A program made the translations under genes and the position numbers. A stretch of 64,000 bases of DNA from Bermanella sp036960565 (GTDB lineage Bacteria; Pseudomonadota; Gammaproteobacteria; Pseudomonadales; Oceanobacteraceae): NCBI GenBank assembly GCA_036960565.1, contig JBALXQ010000019.1:29804-93803 (forward strand), read 5' to 3'. Shown here piece after piece: positions 44,751 through 53,759 of this stretch; the stretch's first letter is position 1; every line of letters begins with the position of its first letter. Below the pieces are notes generated by a model. That model made no database searches and was not told where the DNA came from. It saw only the letters and a list, made by a program, of their open reading frames with translations.

Positions 44751-45698
44751 ATGCTCAAAGATGTCATTGATCCGCTCAAACATTCAGTCTCGCAATTTAA
44801 TGTACTAGATGATGTTATTGATACCCTGCGCCTGCGCGGCAGCATATTCTTCCATTCAAGCTTGGCCGCACCGTGGGGCATATCGCTTGAGTCCATGGAC
44901 GTACCGCGCTTTCACATTGCCCTTGAGGGCAGTTTTTTTATAGGTGCAAAAAAAAAGGAAATAAGGGTAAAGCCCATGGACATCGTTATGCTGCCCCATG
45001 GCGATATGCATTGGATTGCCGATGAAGCCAACCGAGAATTGGTGCCCAGCGAACAGGCCGGAGAAGCGTGTAGCTTAGGCACGCCATTGTTTCAACAAGG
45101 CCAGATCACCAACCGAGTTATGTGTGGCGTAGTGGAATATGACAAGGCCATTAACCACCCTATTCTAAGTGCGTTACCTGGGGTATTTCACCTTAGTAAC
45201 ATAGAAGAGAATGACAGTATTTGGGTAACCGTAGAACTAATAGACGCAGAAATTACTGCTACAAACAGCCGCACCAGCAGCGTCATAGATCGATTAACTG
45301 AAGTGTTATTTATTAAATTAATAAACCGCTATGTAAGTAAAAACGAACACCTTAGCGGCTTCTTTGCCGCCCTTAGCAATCCGCGTTTAAGCAAAATGCT
45401 TCAGCTCATTCATGAACATCCTGAGAAGCCATGGTCTATCGACATTATCAGTGATGAAGTGGGCATGTCGCGAGCCACCTTGCAGCGTAAATTTAAAGCC
45501 GAGCTGGGTGTTTCCCCCATGACCTATGTGAGTCGTTGGCGACTGGCCAAGGCTTATCAGCTGTTAAATTACTCAAGCCTCACTCTTGAAGACATTGCTC
45601 AAAGCATTGGCTTTGGGGATGCTCGCACTTTCCGCAGCGCTTTTTCCCGCCACTATGGTTTCACTCCCAGTGATTTGCGTAAAAATAAAAAGGGGTAG
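44751..45698 (+). CDS. AraC-family regulator with cupin sensing domain
   Basis: 315 residues. N-terminal cupin-like domain (Cupin_6/AraC_binding type: RLRGSIFFHSSLAAPWGISL, PRFHIALEGS, MLPHGDMHWIAD), C-terminal HTH pair: SIDIISDEVGMSRATLQRKF and LEDIAQSIGFGDARTFRSAFSRHYG. AGG lies 8 nt before the ATG at 44751. It shares a 90-bp divergent region with the P460 unit and is likely its regulator. Members of this group often respond to nitrosative or electrophilic compounds, but this is inference. Confidence 0.88.
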   Translation: MLKDVIDPLKHSVSQFNVLDDVIDTLRLRGSIFFHSSLAAPWGISLESMDVPRFHIALEGSFFIGAKKKEIRVKPMDIVMLPHGDMHWIADEANRELVPSEQAGEACSLGTPLFQQGQITNRVMCGVVEYDKAINHPILSALPGVFHLSNIEENDSIWVTVELIDAEITATNSRTSSVIDRLTEVLFIKLINRYVSKNEHLSGFFAALSNPRLSKMLQLIHEHPEKPWSIDIISDEVGMSRATLQRKFKAELGVSPMTYVSRWRLAKAYQLLNYSSLTLEDIAQSIGFGDARTFRSAFSRHYGFTPSDLRKNKKG

Positions 45699-46144
45699 TA
45701 AACGATCACACAAAAATCAGTATGATTAGCGAACAAAGCAATGAATATACCCATTTACTTCACCATCAGGTTCCCGATTACTCCTGTACGGAAAAAACCT
45801 AATTTAAACGGCAGATCTACGGTCTTTTCATCCATTGATGAAAGCAGCGGAAATTCTCAAAAATGTATTCAATACCCCCCAGCTCCCTCCATCTCAAATC
45901 AATGTAAACAAGTACTTACACACATTTAAAACTCAATATTTTTTGTTGGGCTCGTCATAAACTAAAAATAAAAACCGTATCTTCATCACAGTTTCATCCC
46001 AAATAAAATATCAGTGTGGGACAGTTCACAGAGTTAACACGTCAACCTCACTATTATGCGCCAAAAATAGAAACTGAATTTAACCCCTAAAGTTTAAATT
46101 CTTTCTTTGAAAAATAGTTTTGCATATCAATTTGAGATGGACAT
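45699..46144 (+). other. Intergenic region (446 bp) upstream of DUF1631
   Basis: AT-rich with no credible gene; a 62-codon open frame here has no coding character. It probably holds the promoter and leader of the DUF1631 gene. No operator-like repeat was recognised. Confidence 0.4.
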
Positions 46145-48595
46145 ATGAGCAATAGTGGCAAGCCGGCAATCACCGGGTTAACACAAGGAAAATCCCCCAC
46201 TCACCAACAGGTGCTTTGTAAGCAACTGAGTGAGATATTGCTTGCATGGTTAAAACCTAAATTTGATGACGTATTCGACAAGGTAGACGACAGTCTTTTT
46301 GATCAGGCGGAACGTTCCGGCAGTAATAATTACCAACAACAGTTTTTTGAAACCATGCGCATGCTACGAGTGGAAAGAGAAACCATTGAACAGTCTTTTC
46401 TGAGCAATATTCGCAACGGTTGGCGACAAGTAAAATCCCCTGATGAAATAAACAAGAAGTTAGACACAAACAACCTTTCATTAATGCACAAAGATGAATT
46501 GGAAGAGCAAGTTGCCAACGACACCATGATAGACCGTGTGCAGAACAATAGCGGAAAGTCATTGGATTTTTTAATACAGCGCTGCCAGGTATTAATGCCT
46601 AACATTCAACAGCAAGCACTGCCCTTTCACCCCCATTTTATTTGCCTGTCTTTTAGTAAGGCACTTGGTGAGCTAGAACTTGAAATTAGCTGCAAGCTTA
46701 TTATCTTGAAGTTGTTTGATCGCCAACTGCTTTCATTATTAAACGAGTGCTTTCAACAAGCCAACCAAGTCTGCGTAGAAAACGGCGTACTCACTGATTT
46801 AAGTTCAAGCTCGATTGTAAACCCAACGTCAAGAGCCTCTTCAGCAACAAGCAATGCCAAGATCCCAGTGTTAGATCAAAATAATGTCAATGGGGCAACA
46901 CAACGAACACCTGCCCCTGAAAATTTTAACGCTCTTAGAAATCTACTCCCACAAGGGCCATCAAACACCATGGCAGGATCCTTCATGGGCCAGAATAATT
47001 ATTCAGAACTCACCCCAAACATAACCTCAGGCGATTTAAGTGCCCTGCGTGACTTAATAAATCTGCCTGAAAACAATAACTGGGGCACGCTACACGCTAA
47101 AGCGTTGCACTTGTCTGAACCGACCCAGTTGCTCAATGGCGACGGGAGTACCACACCATTAAGCCAGATAAACATAGCTCAAGCCCCCGAACTCATTTCA
47201 ATCCTAAACCAATTACAAACAACCCCACTCAATCAAGAATCAGGACAGATCATCCCTCTTGAAGAAATACAGAAAATGATTCAAGAAAAGCTAAATAGCA
47301 AGTCTGTTAAGCAGGTAGATGGTGACGCCCTAAATCTAGTGGCCATGTTATTTGAATTCATATTAGGGGATAAGCAACTCTCAATTCATATGAAAGAATT
47401 ATTGGGGCGATTACAAATCCCCATGCTTAAGGTAGCGGTACTGGATCACGAATTTTTCAGTGACGCCTTACACCCTGCCCGCCTACTACTAAACGGATTA
47501 GCGCGAGCCGGTCAGGCTTGGAACCCGAGAGAAAATTTGGATGACGACCGTTACTATCAAATTTTAGCTAAAATTGTTTATCGTGTTTCCAGTGAATTCA
47601 AAGAAGACATGACTCTATTTAGTGATCTTAACGAAAAACTGAATAAATTACTTGCCAGTCAAAAGCGCCGACAAGGGGCCAATGAACACAAAGTAAAAAT
47701 AGCTGAAGAAGCCCAGGTTCAATTACAACTGGCCCAATCTCAGGCACTTGAAGAAATCACCGAACTTTGTGAGGACAATCAGGTTCCAGACTTTTTACTG
47801 GAATTTTTATCTAGCCAGTGGTCACAGGTTTTAGGAAAAGCTATTTTGACCAACAAAGAAGATCAACACAATCAGGCAAGGCAAGTTATCCAGCAATTAA
47901 TATGGAGTATACAACCCAAACAAATGAGCCTGAATCGGCAGGAATTTTTACAAGTGGTGCCCACTCTTTTAAAAACCATTAAAACATCGGGTAAAGAATT
48001 TAAGTTTAAGGAGGACACCATGCAAGATTTTTTCGACAAACTTCAGCGGATTCACCTAGGTGAAATTTCTTTGACTGATTACCAGGAAAGTCCAAACGAT
48101 GTGGATTTAAGTGAGTTTGAAGATTTAGGGCAAGCACATGAGAGTCAAACAGGGCCCGATTTAAGTGAATTTGAAGATTTAGGTTTAAAGAGAAAGGTTT
48201 TTTCTGAGCCTGATGGCAACGAATCTAGTTCACAAGAAATTATTGAAAATAATGTAATTATTTTTAATGGCAATTTAGACACTGACGCGACAAACATTGA
48301 AGCGCCCAGTTGCGCTCCTATTTATTATGAGCAAGTTAGCGACCTTTCCTTAGGGGCTAGATTTGACCTCACCAAAAATGGAGAGACCATACGCTGTAAT
48401 CTAGCAGTGGTGATAAAATCCATTGGAAAATACATTTTTGTAAATAGACACGGCTTTAAGGTAGATGAGAAAAACACCGATGAAATGGCTCAAGCCTTAC
48501 AGGATGGTAACTTAAAGCATTTGGATGACAGTCAATTATTCGACAGAGCCTTAGAAGCGGTAATTGGTAGTCTACGCCAGCATCAATCAGCATAG
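46145..48595 (+). CDS. DUF1631 family protein
   Basis: 816 residues, largely helical. The C-terminal block resembles DUF1631: YIFVNRHGFKVDEKNTDEMA and LDDSQLFDRALEAVIGSL. An N-terminal helical segment and a central low-complexity part (about 215-300) lie before it. The motif DLSEFEDLG occurs twice in tandem (residues about 654-662 and 672-680). It has no signal peptide. DUF1631 has no assigned function. It overlaps the convergent amidotransferase gene by 13 bp at its 3' end. Confidence 0.8.
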   Translation: MSNSGKPAITGLTQGKSPTHQQVLCKQLSEILLAWLKPKFDDVFDKVDDSLFDQAERSGSNNYQQQFFETMRMLRVERETIEQSFLSNIRNGWRQVKSPDEINKKLDTNNLSLMHKDELEEQVANDTMIDRVQNNSGKSLDFLIQRCQVLMPNIQQQALPFHPHFICLSFSKALGELELEISCKLIILKLFDRQLLSLLNECFQQANQVCVENGVLTDLSSSSIVNPTSRASSATSNAKIPVLDQNNVNGATQRTPAPENFNALRNLLPQGPSNTMAGSFMGQNNYSELTPNITSGDLSALRDLINLPENNNWGTLHAKALHLSEPTQLLNGDGSTTPLSQINIAQAPELISILNQLQTTPLNQESGQIIPLEEIQKMIQEKLNSKSVKQVDGDALNLVAMLFEFILGDKQLSIHMKELLGRLQIPMLKVAVLDHEFFSDALHPARLLLNGLARAGQAWNPRENLDDDRYYQILAKIVYRVSSEFKEDMTLFSDLNEKLNKLLASQKRRQGANEHKVKIAEEAQVQLQLAQSQALEEITELCEDNQVPDFLLEFLSSQWSQVLGKAILTNKEDQHNQARQVIQQLIWSIQPKQMSLNRQEFLQVVPTLLKTIKTSGKEFKFKEDTMQDFFDKLQRIHLGEISLTDYQESPNDVDLSEFEDLGQAHESQTGPDLSEFEDLGLKRKVFSEPDGNESSSQEIIENNVIIFNGNLDTDATNIEAPSCAPIYYEQVSDLSLGARFDLTKNGETIRCNLAVVIKSIGKYIFVNRHGFKVDEKNTDEMAQALQDGNLKHLDDSQLFDRALEAVIGSLRQHQSA

Positions 48596-49284
48596 ATGAA
48601 GGAAGCCATCACTCTCGCCACCTGCAATCCATCAACACTGGAATGCAAACTCTTTTGCCCTAACGCAAACGTATCCTTTGGAATAATATCCACCCTGGCC
48701 TGCATGAGCGCATCGGCATAACCGGCAGTAAATTCTGGATGCCCTTGAAAACACAGCACTTGGTTTTTTATTTGATAAGCCGCGATAGGACAAAATTCGC
48801 TACTGGCTACTTTCACTGCATCTTGAGGCAGCTTTACTACTTGGTCCCGATGACTCACTAACAAGGATAATTGCGCAGGAAGAAACAGCTTACGCCCTTG
48901 CCGGCTAGTTTCATATTGATGCACCCCCACCCCCCAACCTTGAGAGGCTAAACGGGTATTCCCGCCTAAGGCCATGGCAACAAGTTGATGGCCAAAGCAA
49001 ATTCCCAATATCTTTTTGTTTTTCTGATAAAGGCTTTGCACGTAAACTTTAAGCTGAGTAATCCACTCATCGTTATCGTAGGCCGAGCTTTTACTGCCGG
49101 TAATTAAATATGCATCACACTCGTCTATTTTTTGTGGGTACTCGCCTTTATTTACCTGATAACTTTTAAACTGAAGTTCTTTATGGGCTTTTTCAAACAA
49201 ATCCCTCATCATCTGCGCATAAGAGACATATTGTGATTGTAAATCATCCCGTATTACATCGGCATCCAGGATCCCCAAAATCAT
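48583..49284 (-). CDS. Class I glutamine amidotransferase-like hydrolase
   Basis: 233 residues. Triad visible: nucleophile Cys96 in ILGICFGHQ, His182 and Glu184 in QGHPEF. No synthase domain is attached, so it is not GuaA itself. Aniline-degradation operons use such stand-alone enzymes to cleave gamma-glutamyl amides beside a GS-like ligase. Here the start at 49284 overlaps the iron alcohol dehydrogenase stop by 4 bp (ATGA), and that gene follows an aldehyde dehydrogenase and a GS-like ligase. It is the likely last step: release of glutamate from an oxidised gamma-glutamyl product. Confidence 0.85.
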   Translation of the reverse strand: MILGILDADVIRDDLQSQYVSYAQMMRDLFEKAHKELQFKSYQVNKGEYPQKIDECDAYLITGSKSSAYDNDEWITQLKVYVQSLYQKNKKILGICFGHQLVAMALGGNTRLASQGWGVGVHQYETSRQGRKLFLPAQLSLLVSHRDQVVKLPQDAVKVASSEFCPIAAYQIKNQVLCFQGHPEFTAGYADALMQARVDIIPKDTFALGQKSLHSSVDGLQVARVMASFIYAD

Positions 49285-50492
49285 AAGAGGTCACCGTTCA
49301 CCGCACACTCAAATATTTCACTGTACTGTTTCGCAGTGAATGAAATGGGATTACCCTGAGCTGATGGATCTTTCTTAGCCATTTCACCTATTCTTTTAGA
49401 CTCATTTGCATCAATGCCAATTTCCAATAACGTATGAGGAATACCAAAAGAAGCTCTAAATCCCATGAGCCAATCAAAAAAACCATCAAAACTACTTTTA
49501 CTTTTTGAGGTGTCGATATTTAAAAACAAACACAAATCAGACACTTTTCCCTCAATGGCGCTGCGGTTTTTTTGCAATACATAAGGCAGTAAAATGGCAT
49601 TCAATAATCCATGATGTTTATCATATACAGCCCCCAACGGGTGAGCCAAAGCATGGATGCCGCCCAAGCCTTTTTGAAAAGCGGTTGCCCCCATACAAGA
49701 GGCTGCCAGCATATGCCCACGCGCATCTAGATCCTGGCCGTTTTCAAAGGCCAAGGGCAGCCATATTTTTATCAAGCCCAAAGCCTGAATAGCAATACCC
49801 TCTGCCATGGGGTGATATCCAGGTGCGCAATAGGCCTCAAGACTATGTACAAAGGCATCAATGCCAGTGGCGGCGGTAAGGTGCGGCGGTAAGTCCTTAC
49901 TTAAAGTAGGGTCCAATATCACGGTGGAGGGCAGCATATTGGGATGAAAAATAATCTTTTTCACGCCCTCATCTTCATCCACAATCACACTGGCACGGCC
50001 CACTTCCGAGCCAGTGCCTGCCGTGGTGGGAATGGCAATCACCTGCGCCATATTGCGTACATTTACCTGGCGCCAATTATCACCCACATCTTCAAAATCC
50101 CAAATTGAACGAGACTGCCCCACCATTAACGCAATGGCTTTACCTGCATCCAAGGCACTGCCACCACCAATGGCGATCACCCCATCATGGCCTCCGGCAT
50201 TATAAGCCACCACACCACAGGAAATATTCTGCTCGTTAGGATTGGCCTTCACTTGGGAGAACACCTGACAAGGCATCTTCAAATGAATCAGTGAATCCTT
50301 TACGTTTTTTATAAAATCAAAACTAGCAAGACCGGCATCGGTGACAATAAGTGGTTTTTTTATACCTTTCTCTTTGCAAATATCACCCAACTCTTTTATA
50401 CGATCCTCCCCAAATAAAATATGGGTTGGATAATTCCAGCTGGCTCTTTCAGGGCTTGACGGAATGTGTGAGGCGAGTTTTTCATCATTCAT
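49281..50492 (-). CDS. Iron-containing alcohol dehydrogenase
   Basis: 403 residues from the ATG at 50492, which follows AAGGAG by 5 nt; a GTG two codons earlier is the alternative. Fe-ADH fold: nucleotide-binding VIAIGGGSALDAGKAIA at about 100, TTAGTGSEVGRAS, and the metal ligands in GIDAFVHSLEAY and GGIHALAHPLGAVYDKHHGLLNA. It oxidises a primary or secondary alcohol with NAD+. In an operon with ligase, ALDH and amidotransferase; the expected substrate is a gamma-glutamyl amino alcohol, but this is inference. Confidence 0.92.
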   Translation of the reverse strand: MNDEKLASHIPSSPERASWNYPTHILFGEDRIKELGDICKEKGIKKPLIVTDAGLASFDFIKNVKDSLIHLKMPCQVFSQVKANPNEQNISCGVVAYNAGGHDGVIAIGGGSALDAGKAIALMVGQSRSIWDFEDVGDNWRQVNVRNMAQVIAIPTTAGTGSEVGRASVIVDEDEGVKKIIFHPNMLPSTVILDPTLSKDLPPHLTAATGIDAFVHSLEAYCAPGYHPMAEGIAIQALGLIKIWLPLAFENGQDLDARGHMLAASCMGATAFQKGLGGIHALAHPLGAVYDKHHGLLNAILLPYVLQKNRSAIEGKVSDLCLFLNIDTSKSKSSFDGFFDWLMGFRASFGIPHTLLEIGIDANESKRIGEMAKKDPSAQGNPISFTAKQYSEIFECAVNGDLL

Positions 50493-50506
50493 GTTCACTC
50501 CTTTTG

Positions 50507-51943
50507 TTATACTTTTTTAAAGTGAAACGACTTGGGTCGGGTTAGCTGAGAATAAGCCAGTTTTGATAGCGAGCATCCACGTCCGGAATCTTTTAGTCCC
50601 ACCCAAGCCAGAGCCGGATCGAGGTAATCACAACGATTCATGTACACAGTACCGGTTTCAATTTTGTCCCCTAGCATTAAACACATGTCTTGATCTTGGC
50701 TCCAAAGTGAGGCCGTCAAACCAAAATCTGAATCATTAATTAATGACAAGGCCTGATCATCGTCATCTACTTTCATGATCCCCACCACCGGAGCAAATGT
50801 TTCCTCATTCATGATGCGCATTTCATGATTGACATTGGTTAACACCTGAGGCGGTAAATAATTGCTGTGTGCCTGGCGAGCAATATTTTTGTCAACAATT
50901 TTTGCCTGATGAGTAAATTGCCCATTGATAATAAAGTTGCCCTCTTCAATATGGCAAATCGCTCCTTGTTTTTTCGCCTCACGAATTTGCTGACGCGCCA
51001 CGTCAGCCGCTTTCACATTAACCATGGGTCCAAGGGTTGTATTTTTATCAAGAGGATTGCCCAACACTAATTTGTTGGCCATGCCAACAAAAGCTTTTAC
51101 AAAGTCGTCATACAAGGCCTGATGCACATAGATGCGCTCTACGCCGCAACAGCTTTGGCCGCTATTATAGAAAGCCCCATCTACTAGATTTTCAACCGCA
51201 TTCGCTAAATTGGCATCTTCGCGCACATAGGCGGCATCTTTTCCGCCCAGCTCTAGAGATATGCCTTTAAACAGCCCAGCCGCACTTTTTTCAATGGCTC
51301 TACCCGCCTCAACCGAACCAGTAAAGCACACATAATTGATGATCGGGTGACGCACCAGCTCCAGTGTCTGATGATGACTCATATGTAAAAATTGAAATAC
51401 ACCCGTCGGTAAGCCCGCTGATTTAAAGGCTTGGGCAAAGCGCTCAGCACAAAGTAAAGTTTGGGCTGAATGCTTTAAAATCACACAGTTACCCGCCATT
51501 AGCGCTGGGATAAGACTATTGATGGCAGTTAAATAAGGGTAATTCCAGGGTGCGATCACCAATACTGTGCCCAAGGGTGTAGGTCGAATAAAGCGCTTAA
51601 AACCCGTTTTAGCGGGCATAGTAATATCTTTAAGGGCCGCTTCACCCAAATTAATCATGTGCAAAGCACGCTCTTGCAATCCTCTAATTTCCCCTGCAGC
51701 CGATTGGATAGGACGCCCCATTATCAAGCTGATTTCAGTGGCAATTTCATCTTGGTTTTGCATAAACCAATCGATGGCTTGCAGGCAGTATTCAGCTCTT
51801 TCTTGCACTGATAATTCACGCCAGCCCGACTGTGCCTGTTGTGTACTTTTTATGGTTTCCTTAATTTCAGAGTTAGTAGCCAGAGTCCGTTTGGCCACGA
51901 TTGACTGATCGCCTGGAGAAACGATGGTTATTTTATTTTCCAT
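50507..51943 (-). CDS. Aldehyde dehydrogenase
   Basis: 478 residues from the ATG at 51943. Landmarks: VLVIAPWNYPYLTAINSLIP, CFTGSVEAGRAIEKSAAG, catalytic Glu in SLELGGKDAAYV, and catalytic cysteines in NSGQSCCG. Oxidises an aldehyde to an acid with NAD(P)+. The start is preceded only by a distant GGAGG (16 nt). A leader ORF ends 4 nt upstream of this start, and the whole gap to the GS-like gene is a repeat of this 5' end (see repeat array). It stands between the ligase and the Fe-ADH in the operon. Confidence 0.92.
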   Translation of the reverse strand: MENKITIVSPGDQSIVAKRTLATNSEIKETIKSTQQAQSGWRELSVQERAEYCLQAIDWFMQNQDEIATEISLIMGRPIQSAAGEIRGLQERALHMINLGEAALKDITMPAKTGFKRFIRPTPLGTVLVIAPWNYPYLTAINSLIPALMAGNCVILKHSAQTLLCAERFAQAFKSAGLPTGVFQFLHMSHHQTLELVRHPIINYVCFTGSVEAGRAIEKSAAGLFKGISLELGGKDAAYVREDANLANAVENLVDGAFYNSGQSCCGVERIYVHQALYDDFVKAFVGMANKLVLGNPLDKNTTLGPMVNVKAADVARQQIREAKKQGAICHIEEGNFIINGQFTHQAKIVDKNIARQAHSNYLPPQVLTNVNHEMRIMNEETFAPVVGIMKVDDDDQALSLINDSDFGLTASLWSQDQDMCLMLGDKIETGTVYMNRCDYLDPALAWVGLKDSGRGCSLSKLAYSQLTRPKSFHFKKV

Positions 51944-51947
51944 ACAG

Positions 51948-52082
51948 TTAACGATTAGGCCTCCATTTATCAAATTGATCCGCGCAAAAAACGATGATTA
52001 TTTTATTTTCCATGCGGTTAACGATTGGGCATCCATATATCGATTGATCGGCGCAAGAAATCAGGGGTGTTTTATTTTCCAT
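51948..52082 (-). CDS. Putative leader ORF (44 codons) upstream of ALDH
   Basis: From the ATG at 52082 the frame runs through two repeat units and stops at TAA (51950-51948), 4 nt before the ALDH ATG. Its two halves start alike, MENKTPLISCADQS and MENKIIIVFCADQF. Conserved spacing suggests translational coupling with the ALDH gene. No independent evidence of translation. Confidence 0.35.
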   Translation of the reverse strand: MENKTPLISCADQSIYGCPIVNRMENKIIIVFCADQFDKWRPNR

Positions 52083-52086
52083 AGAA

Positions 52087-52152
52087 TTAATGATTAAGCC
52101 TCCAGTTAATGATTTTATCAGGACAAGCCACTAGGATTATTTCATCCCCCAT
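52087..52152 (-). CDS. Putative leader ORF (21 codons), distal repeat unit
   Basis: ATG at 52152, peptide begins MGDEIILVACPDKI, TAA at 52089-52087, 4 nt before the next unit's ATG at 52082. Same stop-to-start spacing as the other unit. Could be a decayed copy. Confidence 0.3.
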   Translation of the reverse strand: MGDEIILVACPDKIINWRLNH

Positions 52153-52203
52153 ATAGTTAACGGCAACTACTTTATAAATTGCGTTTAATACGAAAAAACC
52201 GAA

Positions 52204-53571
52204 CTAGATAATTTCGAAATATCTATCTAACTCCCATTGAGAAATATGTTTGCGATATTCCCGCTCTTCCCATTCGCGAGTTGCACAAAAGTGATCAACA
52301 AATTCATTGCCAAAATAGCTTCTAGCCATAGTAGAATGTTTTAAAGATTGTGCTGCCTCCCATAAAGTTGACGGTAACTTAAGCGATTCAGGGGCGGGAT
52401 GATCGTAAGCATTACCCGTGATTAAATCACCCAAAGGTAAATTATTTTCAATACCCCATAGACCTGAGGCAATAACAGCCGACAACACAATATAAGGATT
52501 AGCGTCGGCGGCTCCAATTCGATATTCAAGACGCTGACTTTTTTCGCTGCCTGGAATAATACGAATGGCACAGGTGCGATTATCTACCCCTACGCTGGCT
52601 TGAGTAGGCGCCCAAAATCCAGGTACTAAACGTCGATAAGAATTAATAGTGGGCGCCACCATACTTAACAGTTCAGGCATTAATGCCTGCTGCCCAGCTA
52701 CAAACTGCCTCATAACGGTACTCATGTTATGTGGCTGCGTATTATCATGAAAAAGGCTTTTGCCTTTTTCATCCTTTAAAGACAGGTGTATATGACCGCT
52801 TTGCCCTGGGAGCTTGTCATTCCAGCGCGCCATAAAGGTGGCCATTTTCCCTTCTTTTTGAAAATTTATTTTGCTAAAGGTTTTAAATAAATTGGCTTTG
52901 TCTGCAGCATTTAAAGCCTCATCATAAGTAATGGCGGCCTCCATTACGCCCGGCCCCGTTTCTTCATGCAGACCCTCAATGGGGATATCCATAGCCTCAC
53001 ACATGGCCAGTAAGTTTTTATAGGTGCTTTCATGGGCCGTATTGCGAATAACCGAATAACCGAAGTCACCCGGTGCCATGGGGGTTAAATCTTGATAGTT
53101 TTTTTCACGAATAGATTGAGGAGTTTCATCAAACACAAAGAATTCGTATTCAAATCCTGCCAATGCATACAAACCCATTTTTTCAGCTTTTTTTAAGACC
53201 CTGCGTAAGAGCCCTCGTGGGCAAATGGCTTCGGCGTCACCCGTAAACTCCGCTAGAAAAAATAAGTCGTTGCCTTCCATGGGCATGGCCCGGCAGGTTT
53301 GAGGCAGTATTCTCACCGAAGCATCTGGGTAGCCTGAATGCCAGCCTGTATATTGGGTGTTATCATACAACTGATCCTTCATGTCCCAACCCAAAACCAC
53401 ATCACAAAAACCAAAGCCATCATCTAGCGAAGATATAAATTTATCTTTAGACATGTATTTGCCACGAAGAATGCCATCTATGTCGAACACCCCCACCTTT
53501 ACATGAGTAGCAGCCTGGTTTTGTACCATTTCTCGAGCTTGATCTAGGGTTTGAATATCCCTGGGATTCAT
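52204..53571 (-). CDS. Glutamine-synthetase-like gamma-glutamyl-amine ligase (PuuA/GlnA4 type)
   Basis: 455 residues, AAGGATG before the ATG. GS fold: GDFGYSVIRNT, catalytic glutamates in AGFEYEFFVF and LHEETGPGVMEAAITY, GQSGHIHLS, and the Arg loops RRLVPGFWAP and LEYRIGAADANPY. The C-terminal adenylylation Tyr motif of GlnA is missing, and it ends in WELDRYFEII as PuuA-like enzymes do. Such ligases join glutamate to an amine (putrescine, ethanolamine, isopropylamine, aniline). Partners downstream (ALDH, Fe-ADH, amidotransferase) suggest an amino alcohol. It leads the operon. Confidence 0.88.
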   Translation of the reverse strand: MNPRDIQTLDQAREMVQNQAATHVKVGVFDIDGILRGKYMSKDKFISSLDDGFGFCDVVLGWDMKDQLYDNTQYTGWHSGYPDASVRILPQTCRAMPMEGNDLFFLAEFTGDAEAICPRGLLRRVLKKAEKMGLYALAGFEYEFFVFDETPQSIREKNYQDLTPMAPGDFGYSVIRNTAHESTYKNLLAMCEAMDIPIEGLHEETGPGVMEAAITYDEALNAADKANLFKTFSKINFQKEGKMATFMARWNDKLPGQSGHIHLSLKDEKGKSLFHDNTQPHNMSTVMRQFVAGQQALMPELLSMVAPTINSYRRLVPGFWAPTQASVGVDNRTCAIRIIPGSEKSQRLEYRIGAADANPYIVLSAVIASGLWGIENNLPLGDLITGNAYDHPAPESLKLPSTLWEAAQSLKHSTMARSYFGNEFVDHFCATREWEEREYRKHISQWELDRYFEII

Positions 53572-53759
53572 GAAACATCCTTGGCGTAAGTTGGCTAGAA
53601 TAAGCCATTTATTATAAAGAGTTAATGCCTATATATAGGCTAGGTGTGGGAGCAGATTCGAGCAAACTTTTAGTGAAATGAAATTTCTATAAGGTGGGTA
53701 TTTTTAGGAATAGTTCATGCTGAGAAAATAGAAGCGAAGTGGGGAGAAAAAGCGAAAAA

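Larger units (their letters stand above)
51899..52162 (-). repeat. Tandem array of 69-70 bp units copied from the ALDH gene start
   Basis: Four start-like ATGs at 51943, 52013, 52082 and 52152 (spacing 70, 69 and 70 bp). Each is preceded by a sequence like CGTTAACTGT or CATTAATTCT and, in the three proximal copies, followed by GAAAATAAA. The first copy is the true ALDH start; the others fill the GS-ALDH intergenic gap. Encoded peptides stay similar: MENKITIVSPGDQS (gene), MENKIIIVFCADQF, MENKTPLISCADQS and MGDEIILVACPDKI. Read as repeated slippage or duplication followed by divergence. Confidence 0.85.

Noticed and set aside
45741..45929. 62-codon open frame before DUF1631
   Set aside because: No ribosome site, no amino-acid pattern of a real protein; treated as intergenic.
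48583..53571. Calling the GS/ALDH/amidotransferase genes a putrescine (Puu) operon
   Set aside because: No PuuB-type oxidase, the amidotransferase is of the GMP-synthase-like class rather than the PuuD peptidase-C26 type, and an alcohol dehydrogenase is present instead.
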